Assembly (NCBI GenBank): GCA_029204225.1
Contig: CM055093.1
Span: 35,104,525 to 35,168,524, forward strand
From: Diphasiastrum complanatum
Lineage: Eukaryota; Streptophyta; Lycopodiopsida; Lycopodiales; Lycopodiaceae
Length of the DNA: 64,000 bases
Direction: 5' to 3'
Position 1 is the stretch's first letter. Each line of letters opens with the position of its first letter. Shown here piece after piece: positions 53,401 through 62,739 of the stretch. The notes under the pieces were generated by a model. It searched no databases. It worked only from the letters and a program-made list of their open reading frames with translations, and was not told where the DNA came from. A program made the position numbers and the translations under genes.

Positions 53401-54326
53401 CTGTTTAATTTCACATGGTCCTTGTATTACTATTTTAATACATTATGCCTTAGCCTTATAACTTAGATCTTGTACTTATTATTAAGTCCCATGGTCTTGT
53501 ACTTATGTTGTTAATGTTGTTTATTTAGGCTTACTTTGACTTGGCCATTTAATGTAAATGTCATTCATAATTTAATTCTTCGTATGCCTTAATTATTAGT
53601 TGAACTTAGTCATTGCTTCATGGTTGTACCCGTCAAGTACAGTGTTGTATGTCCTCGGATTGCCCATATTCCTTGAACTGTTGTTGATCTCTTGAAGCCC
53701 TCTTTGTGGCTTTCCGCTGGGACACCATCTTCGTGCATGGTACGTTGAAGCTGTTGGTGGTGTGTGATTTTACATCTTGTGGAAGCGTCCTTCCCTTCTA
53801 ACCCGTGGCACGTAGAGGGGTCCACCCTGTGCACTAGGCCTGTCCACTATGCAGAGGAACTTGGTCAAGGTTCTTCCCTGGATCCGACACCAAGTAGGTA
53901 CTTTGGTAACCTGGATGTTAACCCTGTTGGTACTACGATGCATGTCTTTCTTGTTCTATGTATGGGCATCACTTTAGACTTCAAATGCATGATATTTTAA
54001 TTTAAGTCTATTTAACTATCAACCAATGTTGAAGTGCATTATTAGCTGATTATAACTCATTGCACGTAGACAATATTTTGATGTCACAAATTTTGATGCA
54101 ACCAATTTGGTTTCCTTCTTCCTACTTGCAGGTGTTAAACCAGGATGAAACACCTCTTCTGTACAGTTTGGTTTTTGGGGAAGGGGTTGTAAATGATGCC
54201 ACATCTGTTGTACTTTTTAATGCTATTCAAAATATTGGGTTTGATAAATTGAATATCAACACTGGAGGGCGAATCCTACTTGGCTTCTTATATTTGTTCT
54301 CCATGAGTACGATGCTAGGGGTCGCT
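35717..54326 (+). CDS. NHX: NHX-type vacuolar Na+(K+)/H+ exchanger, 5' half (exons 1-6)
   Basis: Exons are 35717-35884, 36671-36789, 44971-45068, 45189-45248, 45345-45391 and 54132-54326. All junctions are GT-AG and the 229 codons are open. The product is a CPA1 cation/proton antiporter that loads Na+ or K+ into the vacuole in exchange for protons. Visible hallmarks: first membrane helix [18 protein letters not shown]; the amiloride-binding motif [10 protein letters not shown] (residues 82-91); [21 protein letters not shown]; and [20 protein letters not shown] with the ND ion-binding pair. These match plant NHX1-4 rather than the endosomal NHX5/6 class. The family is about 540 residues, so the last helices and cytosolic tail lie beyond the window. 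The ATG at 35717 is chosen because the upstream in-frame TTG is not a plant start. Introns 2 (8.2 kb), 5 (8.7 kb) and 6 (over 9.6 kb) are full of transposons. Confidence 0.9.
36671..36789 (+). CDS. NHX: NHX exon 2
   Basis: Acceptor TATTTTCCAG. Encodes [20 protein letters not shown] and the [15 protein letters not shown] segment. Donor GTAAGT, phase 2. Confidence 0.9.
37281..37494. repeat. 62-bp direct repeats separated by 90 bp in NHX intron 2
   Basis: 37281-37342 and 37433-37494 start CAAGTGACGACTCAGTCGAA and end TACATCTGCTC, with one substitution. The spacer is AT-rich. No terminal inverted repeats were seen. Confidence 0.9.
38065..39062. repeat. Large inverted repeat (~240-bp arms) with flanking direct repeats
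   Basis: The left arm (about 38070-38310) and right arm (about 38715-38944) are reverse complements. Examples are TGAAATCATTTCAGGGGAAC against GTTCCCCTGAAATGATTTCA, and GGGTTTGAAACTCATGAATG against its complement. The right arm is bracketed by ~110-bp direct repeats (38604-38714 and 38945-39062) beginning ACTGTTTACAAGCTG. No protein is encoded. Transcribed as part of the NHX pre-mRNA it could fold into a long hairpin. Confidence 0.8.
39174..41058 (+). pseudogene. Gypsy-A2 pol fragment: RT end, RNase H, integrase
   Basis: Same family as Gypsy-A1, opposite strand. It starts in the end of RT ([17 protein letters not shown]), then the RT-RNase H connection ([20 protein letters not shown]). An in-frame TAG at 39531-39533 precedes RNase H ([16 protein letters not shown]). 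RNase H lacks about 45 residues between IVHALK and [10 protein letters not shown]. Then come a linker, the integrase zinc domain ([24 protein letters not shown]), a TAA at 40287-40289, and the integrase core with [20 protein letters not shown] and [20 protein letters not shown]. The frame ends at GEKVYLRVP...KSGVCA, where it joins another element. The join falls inside the domain that Gypsy-A1 continues as KLSPKYCGPF. Confidence 0.9.
41059..43165 (+). pseudogene. Gypsy-B pol fragment: protease, RT, RNase H
   Basis: Begins in the same frame as the preceding integrase, giving a 437-residue hybrid frame (40323-41636). Protease reads [20 protein letters not shown], with DDG instead of the usual DSG. 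After a stop near 41634, RT follows: [36 protein letters not shown], a TGA at 42049-42051, [12 protein letters not shown] and the catalytic [12 protein letters not shown]. Frameshifts come near 42425 and 42560, with a 42-bp tandem duplication at 42580-42665. RNase H follows in pieces ([19 protein letters not shown]...[19 protein letters not shown]), ending with [18 protein letters not shown]. It is cut at about 43165 by the LINE-like element. No integrase of this family is present. Confidence 0.88.
43166..44433 (+). pseudogene. LINE-like reverse transcriptase C-terminal tail, copy 2
   Basis: Reads [28 protein letters not shown], a stop at 43305-43307, then [20 protein letters not shown]. This is the thumb region and the LYG-x-E-x-W motif at the end of the polymerase domain of plant non-LTR elements. 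It goes on with [20 protein letters not shown] and the zinc-binding [20 protein letters not shown]. An acidic Asp/Arg tail leads into the CT repeat. It shares the whole tail with copy 1 (14676-15710) and gives that copy its family identity. Stops and frameshifts near 43305, 43710 and 43760. It interrupts Gypsy-B. Confidence 0.78.
44347..44433. repeat. (TC)n microsatellite, about 43 units
   Basis: Pure run of 87 bases that begins within the reading frame of the LINE-like tail, right after [10 protein letters not shown]. 44434-44970 contains no other feature before NHX exon 3. Confidence 0.97.
44971..45068 (+). CDS. NHX: NHX exon 3
   Basis: Acceptor TCTTAACAG. Encodes [20 protein letters not shown] and the next helix to IITVG. 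Donor GTAAAA, phase 1. Confidence 0.9.
45189..45248 (+). CDS. NHX: NHX exon 4
   Basis: The acceptor is AATCTTAG at 45188, not the nearer CCTAG at 45210. Only the first keeps the frame, giving [19 protein letters not shown], 19 residues as in Arabidopsis NHX1. Donor GTAAGA. Confidence 0.82.
45345..45391 (+). CDS. NHX: NHX exon 5
   Basis: Acceptor TATTACAG. Encodes (A)[15 protein letters not shown]. Donor GTAAGT, phase 0. Confidence 0.92.
46066..48804 (+). pseudogene. Copia element 3 gag-pol remnant in NHX intron 5
   Basis: The gag end carries two zinc knuckles. The first, [14 protein letters not shown], has Tyr for the second Cys; the second, [14 protein letters not shown], is intact. The protease site reads [10 protein letters not shown], with Arg in place of the active-site Gly. 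Pre-integrase ([29 protein letters not shown]) and integrase (46905-47640) follow with many stops. The acidic linker ([17 protein letters not shown]) and RT pieces ([50 protein letters not shown]) run to YHNLIGSF at 48804, where the frame passes into a different Copia element. No LTR could be placed with certainty, though GTGTTTCTTTGATA at 45797 and 50379 may mark worn ones. Confidence 0.85.
48805..49668 (+). pseudogene. Copia element 4a: integrase end, linker, RT start and RNase H end
   Basis: Starts [20 protein letters not shown] (integrase C-terminus), then [31 protein letters not shown], a linker of about 110 residues and the beginning of RT ([19 protein letters not shown]). At about 49570 it jumps to the very end of RNase H ([20 protein letters not shown]), so nearly all of RT and RNase H is deleted. 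A stop at 49431 and frameshifts are present. 49669-51647 shows no coding or repeat structure that I recognise. Confidence 0.82.
51648..51762 (-). mobile_element. Primer site and interrupted 5' LTR of a minus-strand element
   Basis: 51648-51660 is GGCTCTGATACCA, the complement of the Met-tRNA primer site. The next base starts TGTTAGAATCCCC-type LTR sequence, which is cut after about 100 bases by the miniature Copia. The internal region should lie to the left (50.3-51.6 kb), but no coding sequence is recognisable there. Confidence 0.6.
51763..52177 (+). repeat. Left LTR of the miniature Copia
   Basis: Aligns with 52945-53367. The right boundary CTGACA is clear; the left boundary is uncertain by a few bases. 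Confidence 0.75.
52945..53367 (+). repeat. Right LTR of the miniature Copia
   Basis: Follows AACATTAAGGGGGAGTT and ends CTGACA. 53368-54131 to its right has no recognisable feature. Confidence 0.75.
54132..54326 (+). CDS. NHX: NHX exon 6
   Basis: Acceptor CTACTTGCAG. Encodes [20 protein letters not shown] and [17 protein letters not shown] through [14 protein letters not shown]. Donor GTAAGT, phase 0. The next exon is not in the window. Confidence 0.93.
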
Positions 54327-54709
54327 GTAAGTTTTCTCAATGTCCTTTCTGATGTAGAAAATTTTATGATAAAAAGCTTTAAAGGAAAGTTGTCTTGGTT
54401 TTTTCATAGCTCTTATAAGTGACAAATTTCTTTTTTTTTGGCATCGAATATGGGCCAATGATGATGTATGAAATTGTATTTTGTACTTTCATTTTATCTA
54501 CTAGCATTCGCAAATAACTTAATTGTTGTTGATCTATACATGTGTAGATATGCGCTATATAAAGGGCATTTAAAACTTTAGCAATAAAGGTAGTCATTAT
54601 TGCCCACTCTCTTTTAGTTCTTCAAGAATTGGTTTGATAATCAATGTTTGTTGTCCATGATCCAACAACTTACAATGAAGTAAGTTGTAACTAACTACTA
54701 AGTTCTAAC

Positions 54710-55524
54710 CATAGTTGCAGCGAATCTCGATTCGCTGGGTCTGCGATTCGCGGGTCGCGATTCTGCGAATCGCGATTCGCGACCCAGAATCGCAAAAAAA
54801 AAAAATTAACAAATTTTTTTTTTTTTTTTTTTGGAAAAATAGCTTATTGCTGAAATTTTTTTAGGGGATCAATGGTCAAACCAGCGTTTTGCCTCTCAGA
54901 AGTGCAGTAGATGAGGCACAAACAGATCTTATTTTCAGTAGCTATCCGGTTATCATTTGCTCTGGTTTTCAGTAAATGTTAATGCTACAGTTTGGACTAT
55001 CAACTGTATGGATGATGATCACTTTTGCAATTGGTTCACTGGAGATGTGAGTGCAATGGGGGCATAAATATTGGGCCCTTCTCGGCGCGCATTTGGACCC
55101 CATTTTTATCTACAGGGGGCGGTGGCATTTTTATCTACAGTGTCTATATAGCAAGAAGCTCTAGGGGGTTCAGGGGACAGTAGCCCCCCGGGAAACGGGG
55201 GGTTCGGGGGGCGGTAGCCCAACGGTAGGGTCCGGGGGCTGCCGGTAGACCCCGGCCCCGACGGTAAGGCCTCTTCATGATTTGGCCTTCCAACTCCCCG
55301 AGTGAAAACACACTTTTTGGTGTTTCGCACCCGAAACAGTCGGAAAACTACACAGTCATAATCCCCTCGATCAGAGCTTTCATCTGATACCCATATTGCC
55401 TAAAAAAATTTCAAAAAAAAAAAAATCGATTCTACATGATTTAGGAAAATCCCGAATTACGAATCGGAATCGCGATTCTGATCGCGATTCTAAATCGCGA
55501 TTCGGGAATCGCGCTGCAACTATG
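54710..55524. mobile_element. Small non-autonomous hAT-like element H2 (GCGATTCG palindromes)
   Basis: 815 bp with perfect 13-bp terminal inverted repeats CATAGTTGCAGCG and a perfect 8-bp target duplication GTTCTAAC (54702-54709 and 55525-55532). Dense palindromic words such as GCGAATCGCGATTCGC fill 54720-54795. The same words fill 55450-55515 near the other end. The core 55353-55412 (TCGATCAGAGCTTTCATCTG and on) is shared with H1. A GC-rich block of GGGGGTTCGGGG-type repeats lies at 55160-55265. No transposase is encoded. It sits in NHX intron 6. Confidence 0.88.
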
Positions 55525-55532
55525 GTTCTAAC

Positions 55533-56447
55533 TTGAAACTTGAGCCTTGTATCAATCAAGCATGCTGCAACAATATTGAACAAATACAAATTTGAAAGTT
55601 GCAATAGATAGTTGTGATTCGTGATTCTGAAGTTTTCAATGTAGGTTATGGTTTGAAGTTTGAAGTTTGTAAGCAAAATTTTACAACTGTCAAGAATCAA
55701 GAATCAAAGTTTGAATTATAGTTTTATACCACCTGCACAACATTCTCTAGTCCCACCTCCACAATGGCCTCCTGGACATGGTGAAACATATACTCTCCAG
55801 TGATTGATGTGCCTGCCTTGGAGGAGTCGATGGCTCTTAAAAACATCGTGTCTATGTAGGAAGACACCTAGATATTCATAATGTGCCGATTCCTTACATT
55901 AGTCCAACCATCGGATATGATGGTACCCGTACCTGGTTTCCAAGCAGCCAATGGCCATTTAAGCTCAACATTGTCAGTCGATGATTGTGGCAATTAGACC
56001 TTTAATACCTTTAGATAGTACTAAAGTAGATACTTATTAGTAGTTTAATAGATACTAGATACATTATACCAGTAACCAGTAACTAGTTACTAGATGTCTA
56101 TAATCCTAATTCCTACTAGCGTTTATTTTAGTATATAGTTTGGAAGTTGGAACAATGTAACATAAATATCTGAGTCCCAACATCTCCAGGAGACTGTGAG
56201 GAACCAGGCTCATGAGCTGCAAAAGAACGCCGTGATGTGCAAGGCTCTGGCCGCTCTGCTAAATGATAACCTAGAACTCAGAAAAATTATAGCACATGTT
56301 CTAGGCAACAGTTTTGAATTTACATAAAAGACTCACGAATTTGGAAATTGGAATGTTCAATGAATCGTGATTTACATTCATAAGTGAATTGAAATAAATT
56401 AGATTGATGAATCAAATAGTTTAAGCTTCAATTTTCAAACCTTGAAT
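55533..56447. other. NHX intron 6 DNA without recognisable features
   Basis: AT-rich. No gene, LTR or tandem array identified. Confidence 0.5.
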
Positions 56448-56654
56448 TGACAAATTCCAAGGCCTAGCTATGGAGTATCATAACATCATAGTAAGCACAC
56501 TATGAAAGCTTGAAAAAACCAGCTATGGAGTAGAACACAAAAGCAAGAGAGAGAGGACTTCAAAGCTCACACAACTTGAATGAATGTCTTATGCACAACT
56601 TACAAGTTACAAGTATACAAGCCTTAAGGGGCAAAATAGGCATTTATTTCAACA
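56448..56654 (-). repeat. 3' LTR of Copia element 5, with internal deletion
   Basis: Identical to the outer parts of 61084-61472 except for about two substitutions. The segment between CTTGAATGA and ATGTCTTATGCAC, about 180 bp in the other LTR, is absent. Confidence 0.9.
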
Positions 56655-56689
56655 CCCCCCCTCAATGGCTATTTTGTTCATACCAACAC

Positions 56690-58222
56690 CTAGCATGCTA
56701 CGAAACTTTTCAAAATTTTCTCTACTAAGTGCCCTAGTAAAGATATCTGCTGCTCGATTGTTGGTATCACGGTACTTGAGCTGAATTTCTCCACTTTGTA
56801 TCTTCTCTCGTAAGAAGTGCTAATCCACGTCAATATGCTTCGTACGAGCATGGTACACAGGATTTTTGGCAAGCTGGATGCAACTTTGGTTGTCACACTG
56901 AAGAATAGTAGGACCATCCTGTGGAATCTGCACCTCCCCAAGAAGTCTCTTGAGCCATATTGCCTCGCAGGAGCTTTTGCCGCAACCCTGTACTCAACGT
57001 CTGTCGATGATAAGGTAATTGTGGGCTGTTTCTTGCTGCACCAAGAAATGGCCCCTGAACCAAGGTTGAAAGTGTAACCTATGGTCGACTTTTGATCATC
57101 CCTATCAACTGCCCAATCCGAATAGGTAAAGCCTCCAAGCTGAAGCTTTCCGTCATCTGTGTACTCAATCCCATAGCAGGTTGTCCCTTTGACATACCTC
57201 AAAACCTTCTTGGCTGCTTTCCAATGTGCTTCAGTTGGAGAACTCATGAATTGGCTTGCTACACCAACCGCATAGGAAATGTCTGGTCTCGTAGTGGTGA
57301 GATAAATCAGGCTACCCACAAGCTGCCTACAAAGAGTCTCGTCCACAAAAGGAGTGCCATCATCTCTAGATGGCTTACAGCTGGTATCAATGGGCGTGGA
57401 AACGGGTTTGCAATCCTGCATGTTGAACTTGTTCAAGACTTTACATGCATAGTTAGCGTGGGAAATAAACACACAATTTTCCTTTTTCCAGACCTCCAAG
57501 CCAAGAGAATAGTGGATTAAACCCAAATCCTTCATCTTGAACTCATTTGATAAATGAGCCTTCACCTTTTCAATAAGCTGCCCATTGTTACCCGTGATGA
57601 CCAAGTCATCCACATAGAGAACTATCAAAACAATGTTCCCATCTTCCTCCTTCACGAACAAGTTGCAATCCAACTGACTCTTTATGAATTGCTCCTTGGC
57701 AAAATAGTCATCAATACGACTATACCAGGCCCTGGGTGCCTGCTTCAAACCATATAAGGCCTTCTTAAGCCTGCATACCATAGTTTCCTTGCCCTTAGCC
57801 TCAAAACCTTGTTGTTGTTCCATGTAGACTTCTTTAGCCATCTGTCCATTGAGAAAAGCACTCTTCATGTCCATTTGATGGACCTCCCAACCAAAAAATG
57901 CAGCCAATGCTAAAACCAACCTGATAGATGTCATCTTAGCTACCGGTGCAAACGTCTCATCATAGTCCAAGCCCTCCTTCTGTGCATAGCCTTTAGCAAC
58001 CAGCCTTGCCTTATGCTTTTCGATGCTCACATCCGATTTATATTTGGTCCTGTAGACCCACTTACAGCCAACAGGACGTGTCCCTTTTGGTAACTTCACC
58101 AAATCCCATGTATCATTCTTGAGAATAATGTCGTACTCCTCTTGCATAGCATGTTGCCATACCTTCTCATCTGCTGCCTCAACAAATGTATGCGGATCTT
58201 GTGAATCCAAAATAGTAGTCAT
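56690..58222 (-). pseudogene. Copia element 5 RT and RNase H
   Basis: 510-residue frame on the minus strand. RT motifs are intact: MQEEYDIILKNDTWDLVKLP, RLVAKGYAQKEGLDYDETFA, MDMKSAFLNG, ALYGLKQAPRAWY and catalytic YVDDLVITG. The connection reads LVGSLIYLTTTRPDISYAVG, and RNase H begins DWAVDRDDQKSTIGYTF and SSTDVEYRVAAKA. After that a frameshift near 56985 garbles the last ~90 residues, although other frames still hold the RNase H end, so RNase H is broken. The frame overlaps the upstream one at 58219-58222 because of a one-base shift; ancestrally they were one polyprotein. Confidence 0.92.
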
Positions 58223-59962
58223 AAGTGCATAGTTTGTCTCCTGTGTTCATGCTGCTGGGCTTGCCTTTGAGACCTCCTAGCCCTTGGATTGCTGCTCTCT
58301 CCCTCATCCAATATCAAACCATCCTGCACAGTTTTCCAATACCACTTGGGAAACTTCTTCCTTGCAGTTGGTGATGAAGACGGTGAATAGGACTCAACAG
58401 ATTTGCCCCTTTCCTTCCGCTTCCTAGTCTCCTCAGATTCTTCCTCTTGATCACTCATATGATCATCCTGAGGCTCCCCAATATATGGATGTGGATCATC
58501 AAGTATTGGCAGAAATTCACTTGTACCATCCTCCATCTCAAGTTCCTCTATAGGAGGCGTTTGATCTTCTTCAAAGATCACATCTCGACTTATGATTCTC
58601 TTCTTGCTAGTAAGATCGTAAAGTCGGTAAGCTTTGCTTTCTTCACTGTATCCCAAAAAGATACACTTTGCTGATTTTGCATCCAGCTTCTTCTTGTTAT
58701 CCTTGGGAATACGGGCATAGGCCGTACAACCAAACACTCGCAAAGCTCCCACCTTGGGCTTGATGCCGCTAAATGCCTCTTCTGGAGTCTTGCCTTCCAC
58801 AGCTTTTGTTGGACTTCTATTCATTAGAAACACTACTGTGTGCATTGCCTCGCCCCAAAAAGAGTTGGGAAACCCCTTTGCCTTGAGCATGCACCTTGCA
58901 CACTCCACAATAGTTCGGTTCTTTCTCTCTGCTACGCCGTTTTGCTGAGGGGTATGAGGAGCTGTAAGCTACCTTTTGATCCCATTGGCCTTGCAGAATT
59001 CCACAAATTCTGTCTTAATGAACTCTCCACCACCGTCTGACCTGAGCATCTTTATCTTCTTTTTAGAATGTTCTTCTACCAAAGCTTTGAAATGCAGGAA
59101 GTACTTGAATGCTTCAGATTTTAACTTACAAGAAATAAATCCAAATCTTTCATGAGAAGTCATCAATAAAGGTCATAAAGTAATATGCCCCCCCTGCAGA
59201 TTTGGTTTGGGTTGGCCCCCACAAATCTGAATGTGCCAAGTCAAGTATGTCTGCTACCCTGGTGGTGCTGTCCTTGGGAAACTTATATGTTTGCTGTTTT
59301 CCCATAGCACAAGCCTCGCAAACTGAAGAGCTTGGCTTAACAATTGGAAGCCCCTCCACCATATGATGCTGGTTCAACACCTGCATGCTTTGGTAGCCAA
59401 GATGTCCATACCTCTCATGCCACAACCTATCCACATCGCTTCCTTTTGTTGTATAAGCATGCTGACTAGGGATAGAAGTGTACAACCTGTATAGATTATC
59501 TTCCTGCAATCCTTTGGCCACAACCTTCATATTATCACTCAAGTCCAACACAAGACAAGAAGTAGCATCAAATTCTACTTTCATATTTTGTTGAGTGATA
59601 GCTCCTACTGAAAGAAGATTTTTAGCAAGTCCTGGTACATATAAGACATTCTTAATGACTTTGACTTCTCCTGATGGAAGCTTTACAGGTACTATGCCCT
59701 TTCCCTTGACCTTGTGTGTTGAGTTGTCACCTAGGCACACCTCTTGTCCATCACAAATCCCCACAAAGGTATCAAACCAATCCCTATGAGGGGTCATGTG
59801 CTTTGAAGCACCTGAGTCAATGTACCAACCACCTGTTGTAGATTGTGAGGCCAATGCAACAGAGAATAACTCAGCTTGCCTTCTCTCTTGCAACACTCTC
59901 AACAACATTTCCTCCCTACTTCTTTGTGCCCTTACTTTTGCTCTGCAAGCTTCTTCCTGCAC
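58219..59962 (-). pseudogene. Copia element 5 protease and integrase
   Basis: Begins in the basic gag tail, then the intact retropepsin motif WYIDSGASKHMTPHRDWF, NVLYVPGLAKNLLSVGAITQ and the integrase zinc domain (HERYGHLGYQSM, VCEACAMGKQ). The catalytic region LAHSDLWGPTQ and TFIDDFS gives the first Asp, and MLRSDGGGEFIKTEF the second. There is a frameshift near 59155 and a TAG at about 58969, before the HTPQQNGVAERKNRT region. The C-terminus GALRVFGCTAYARIP and SRDVIFEEDQT is complete. Apart from these two lesions the integrase would be full length. Confidence 0.9.
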
Positions 59963-59983
59963 TCAAAAGCAAAGTGTCCATAT

Positions 59984-60666
59984 TTACCACAGTAATTGCA
60001 ATTCCCCTTCCTTCGACGTGTGGAAGAAGTATTCGAGGAGCTGCAAGTTCTCCATTCCTTGCTCAAGTGTTTGTGGTGTTCCTTCCCTCTTGGAGAGATT
60101 AACTCTCCTCATCTCCTCCTGTAACAAGAGACCATAGACTTCTTCATAGGTAGGGATCTTCTCTCTCACAGATATCATCATCACAAAGTTCTGATAAGCA
60201 TATGACAAGCTATTCAGAACTATTGGCACCAAGTCTTTGTCAGCAATAGACTCTCCAAGTATAGAAAGCTGATATCTATTATCCTGAATCTTAGTAAGAT
60301 GATCATTAACTGTCTCCCCTGTCTCCATTCTGAGAGTATACAACTTGTTCTTCAAGTAGAGAAACCTAGTTGTACTTGTTGTCTCATACAATGCACAAAG
60401 AATGTGCCATGAGGCCCTTTGGCTGACCTGATTAGAGGAATCACATCATCCCTCACTGACATGTTGATGATCCTGTGTGCCTTTTCCCCTCTCTTGATAT
60501 AGTCCTTGAGTTCAAGTTCAGATGTTGGAACAGGCTCCTCACCTGTCACAAGCTTCCAACATTCTTTGTCTTCAAGAATGTTCTTGATCTTGAATTTCCA
60601 TATGCTAAAGTTACTGCCATCAAGCCGGCTGGCTTCACTCAGCATGCTCTCTGCAAGACTAGACAT
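59984..60666 (-). pseudogene. Copia element 5 gag
   Basis: The start is read at 60666 (MSSLAESMLSEASRLDGSNF). Gag motifs are SIWKFKIKNILEDKECWKLV, AHRIINMSVRDDV, and after a frameshift near 60390 STTRFLYLKNKLYTLRMETG, VPIVLNSLSYAYQNF and LLLQEEMRR. The zinc knuckle (NCNYCGKYGHFAFEC) is readable across another frameshift near 59985. Confidence 0.88.
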
Positions 60667-61071
60667 AGCTGGACAGAAATAAAACACAAAAGGCAAACTG
60701 GGGTTTTCACCCAACTAGGGTATGCAGCCACTTGCTCAATAACCCTCAGCTTCTGGATTTGAAACTACCCCCCTATATGGCTGTCCTAGCCCTTGTCCAA
60801 GATCCACTCAGAACTTTCACTGAAGTCCCCACTGTAGAAAGCGCCCTCCTACAGTCCTGGCTGTCCAAAAAGACTCAAAATTTTGTCCCAAATTAGAAAC
60901 TTTTTGGCTCCCTGTACTCCCCTTGCCAATAGTACTCCAACCATGCAGACAGCATAGAGATCAGATGCCCCTACAAAAAGTGCTCCCTCAAAGGTAAGAT
61001 ACTCTCTAGGAATGGCAGGAATTTGATCAAAACAGGTCCAAGCTTTCACCACACCATAGGCAACATAACTT

Positions 61072-61083
61072 GCTCTAATACCA
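61072..61083 (-). other. Primer-binding site of Copia element 5
   Basis: The reverse complement TGGTATTAGAGC differs by one base from the Met-tRNA site. It is directly followed by the LTR start TGACAA. Confidence 0.85.
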
Positions 61084-61472
61084 TGACAAATTCCAAGGCC
61101 TAGCTATGGAGTATCATAACAACATAGTAAGCACACTATGAAAGCTTGAAAAAACCAGCTATGGAGTAGAACACAAAAGCAAGAGAGAGAGGACTTCAAA
61201 GCTCACACAACTTGAATGATTATTCAAAGAGTAGTAGGGCGTGGAAACCCCTCCAAACTTTGGGCTACATTTAGCATCTAATGTATAGAGGTGGTGTCTT
61301 GCTAATTCTAGCTCTAGAACCCACATGGGTCTCCCCTACTTGTTATTACTTGCCTAATTAGCACAAGTGGGGTGTACTAAGTACATAAATGTTTTACCCC
61401 CATGTCTTATGCACAACTTACAAGTTACAAGTATACAAGCCTTAAGGGGCAAAGTAGGCATTTATTTCAACA
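61084..61472 (-). repeat. 5' LTR of Copia element 5 (full length)
   Basis: 389 bp, TG...CA. Includes the 180 bp missing from the other LTR. Confidence 0.9.
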
Positions 61473-61522
61473 TGAACTTCAAACAAGTAACGATTTACAA
61501 CAGAATTCAAATTCTATAATAC

Positions 61523-61669
61523 AAATTTCAAAGTAATAAATTCAAATAGATTATAGGACTTAGGACTCAGGAGAGCCACCTCTGGGCATCGAAATTTTAA
61601 ATTTCAAAATAATAAATTCAAATAGATTATAGGACTCAGGACTCAAGAGAGCCACCTCTGGGCATCGAA
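61523..61669. repeat. 71-bp tandem duplication
   Basis: The unit runs from AAATTTCAAA through ATAATAAATTCAAATAGATT to CTCTGGGCATCGAA. Copies are at 61523-61593 and 61599-61669 with a few substitutions. 61670-62498 is otherwise featureless and becomes pyrimidine-rich toward the right. Confidence 0.88.
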
Positions 61670-62491
61670 GGATGGGCCTCCTCCGAGTCCTCAGGAGGTA
61701 GGGCGGGGGCATGTAGGAGCTCTCGTAATGACTCGCCTATGTGCAACCCACAATCTAACGTCCTTGTAAGTGTAGCAGGTGTGCCTTTATTTGAGTAGGG
61801 CCACCTGTGTATCTAACACTGCAATACCTATCATGATTCATCAAACCCATTGCACAAAATAGGTCAAGACTTAAGATTCAAGATTGGACTCTAGAGAGTC
61901 AAGGCTGAAGACTCAAGATGCAATAGGGACCTGCTCTTATTGACAACTGGGGTGTGTAGTATGTACTATCATCTATGTAGTTTGTTTAATGTTTAGTGTT
62001 AAGAAAGTTGAAATTGACTAGGATCATTTTTCCCTAACCTTTAACATCGTAGGCTAGTCCTAATTCCTATCTAATACTACTACCTAATATCTAACTCCTA
62101 TCACTAATCACCTAATACCTAACACCTATCTAATATAATCTATTGTCATTCAAATTTCACTCCCCAACCTTGAACCTACTTACTACTTACTAAGAATTTC
62201 TAGTTTCTAACTTCTAACACACTCCCTCCTCTCTCAAGCCTCACACTTTTAAAGTCTAGATTATTAGTAATGAAATTATGAATGCCTCTAAGCTCTCTCC
62301 CTCTCCCTCACACTCACACTCTCTCTCCTACACACACACTCCCTCTCAAGACTTACTTCTACCAAATTCCAATGGTGATTGATCATTTTATCAATGCTCC
62401 TCTCAAGTTTCAACTCTCAATGGCAAAATCTAAATCAAATGGCAAAAAGCCCTCTCTTCTCTAAGCTCTTCTCTCACTACCTCTCCCCTCT

Positions 62492-62641
<150 letters not shown>

Positions 62642-62739
62642 AAAAACTCGTTTTGGAGACCCCCGGGCCAAGCCGCGAAGAAGGCAAATTTTTTTATAGA
62701 CAACGGTTCCGAACCGCGATTCGAGCAAACATTGCAACC

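Larger units (their letters stand above)
56448..61472 (-). mobile_element. Copia element 5, nearly full length, minus strand
   Basis: LTRs 56448-56654 (207 bp) and 61084-61472 (389 bp) both start TGACAAATTCC and end ATTTCAACA. Where they align they differ at only about two sites, but the left one lacks about 180 bp internally. The flanks TGAAT and TGAAC form a 5-bp duplication with one mismatch. The primer site is the complement of GCTCTAATACCA at 61072-61083, and the polypurine tract is the complement of CCCCCCCTC at 56655. All Copia domains are present between them. This is the youngest and most complete element in the window. Confidence 0.93.
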
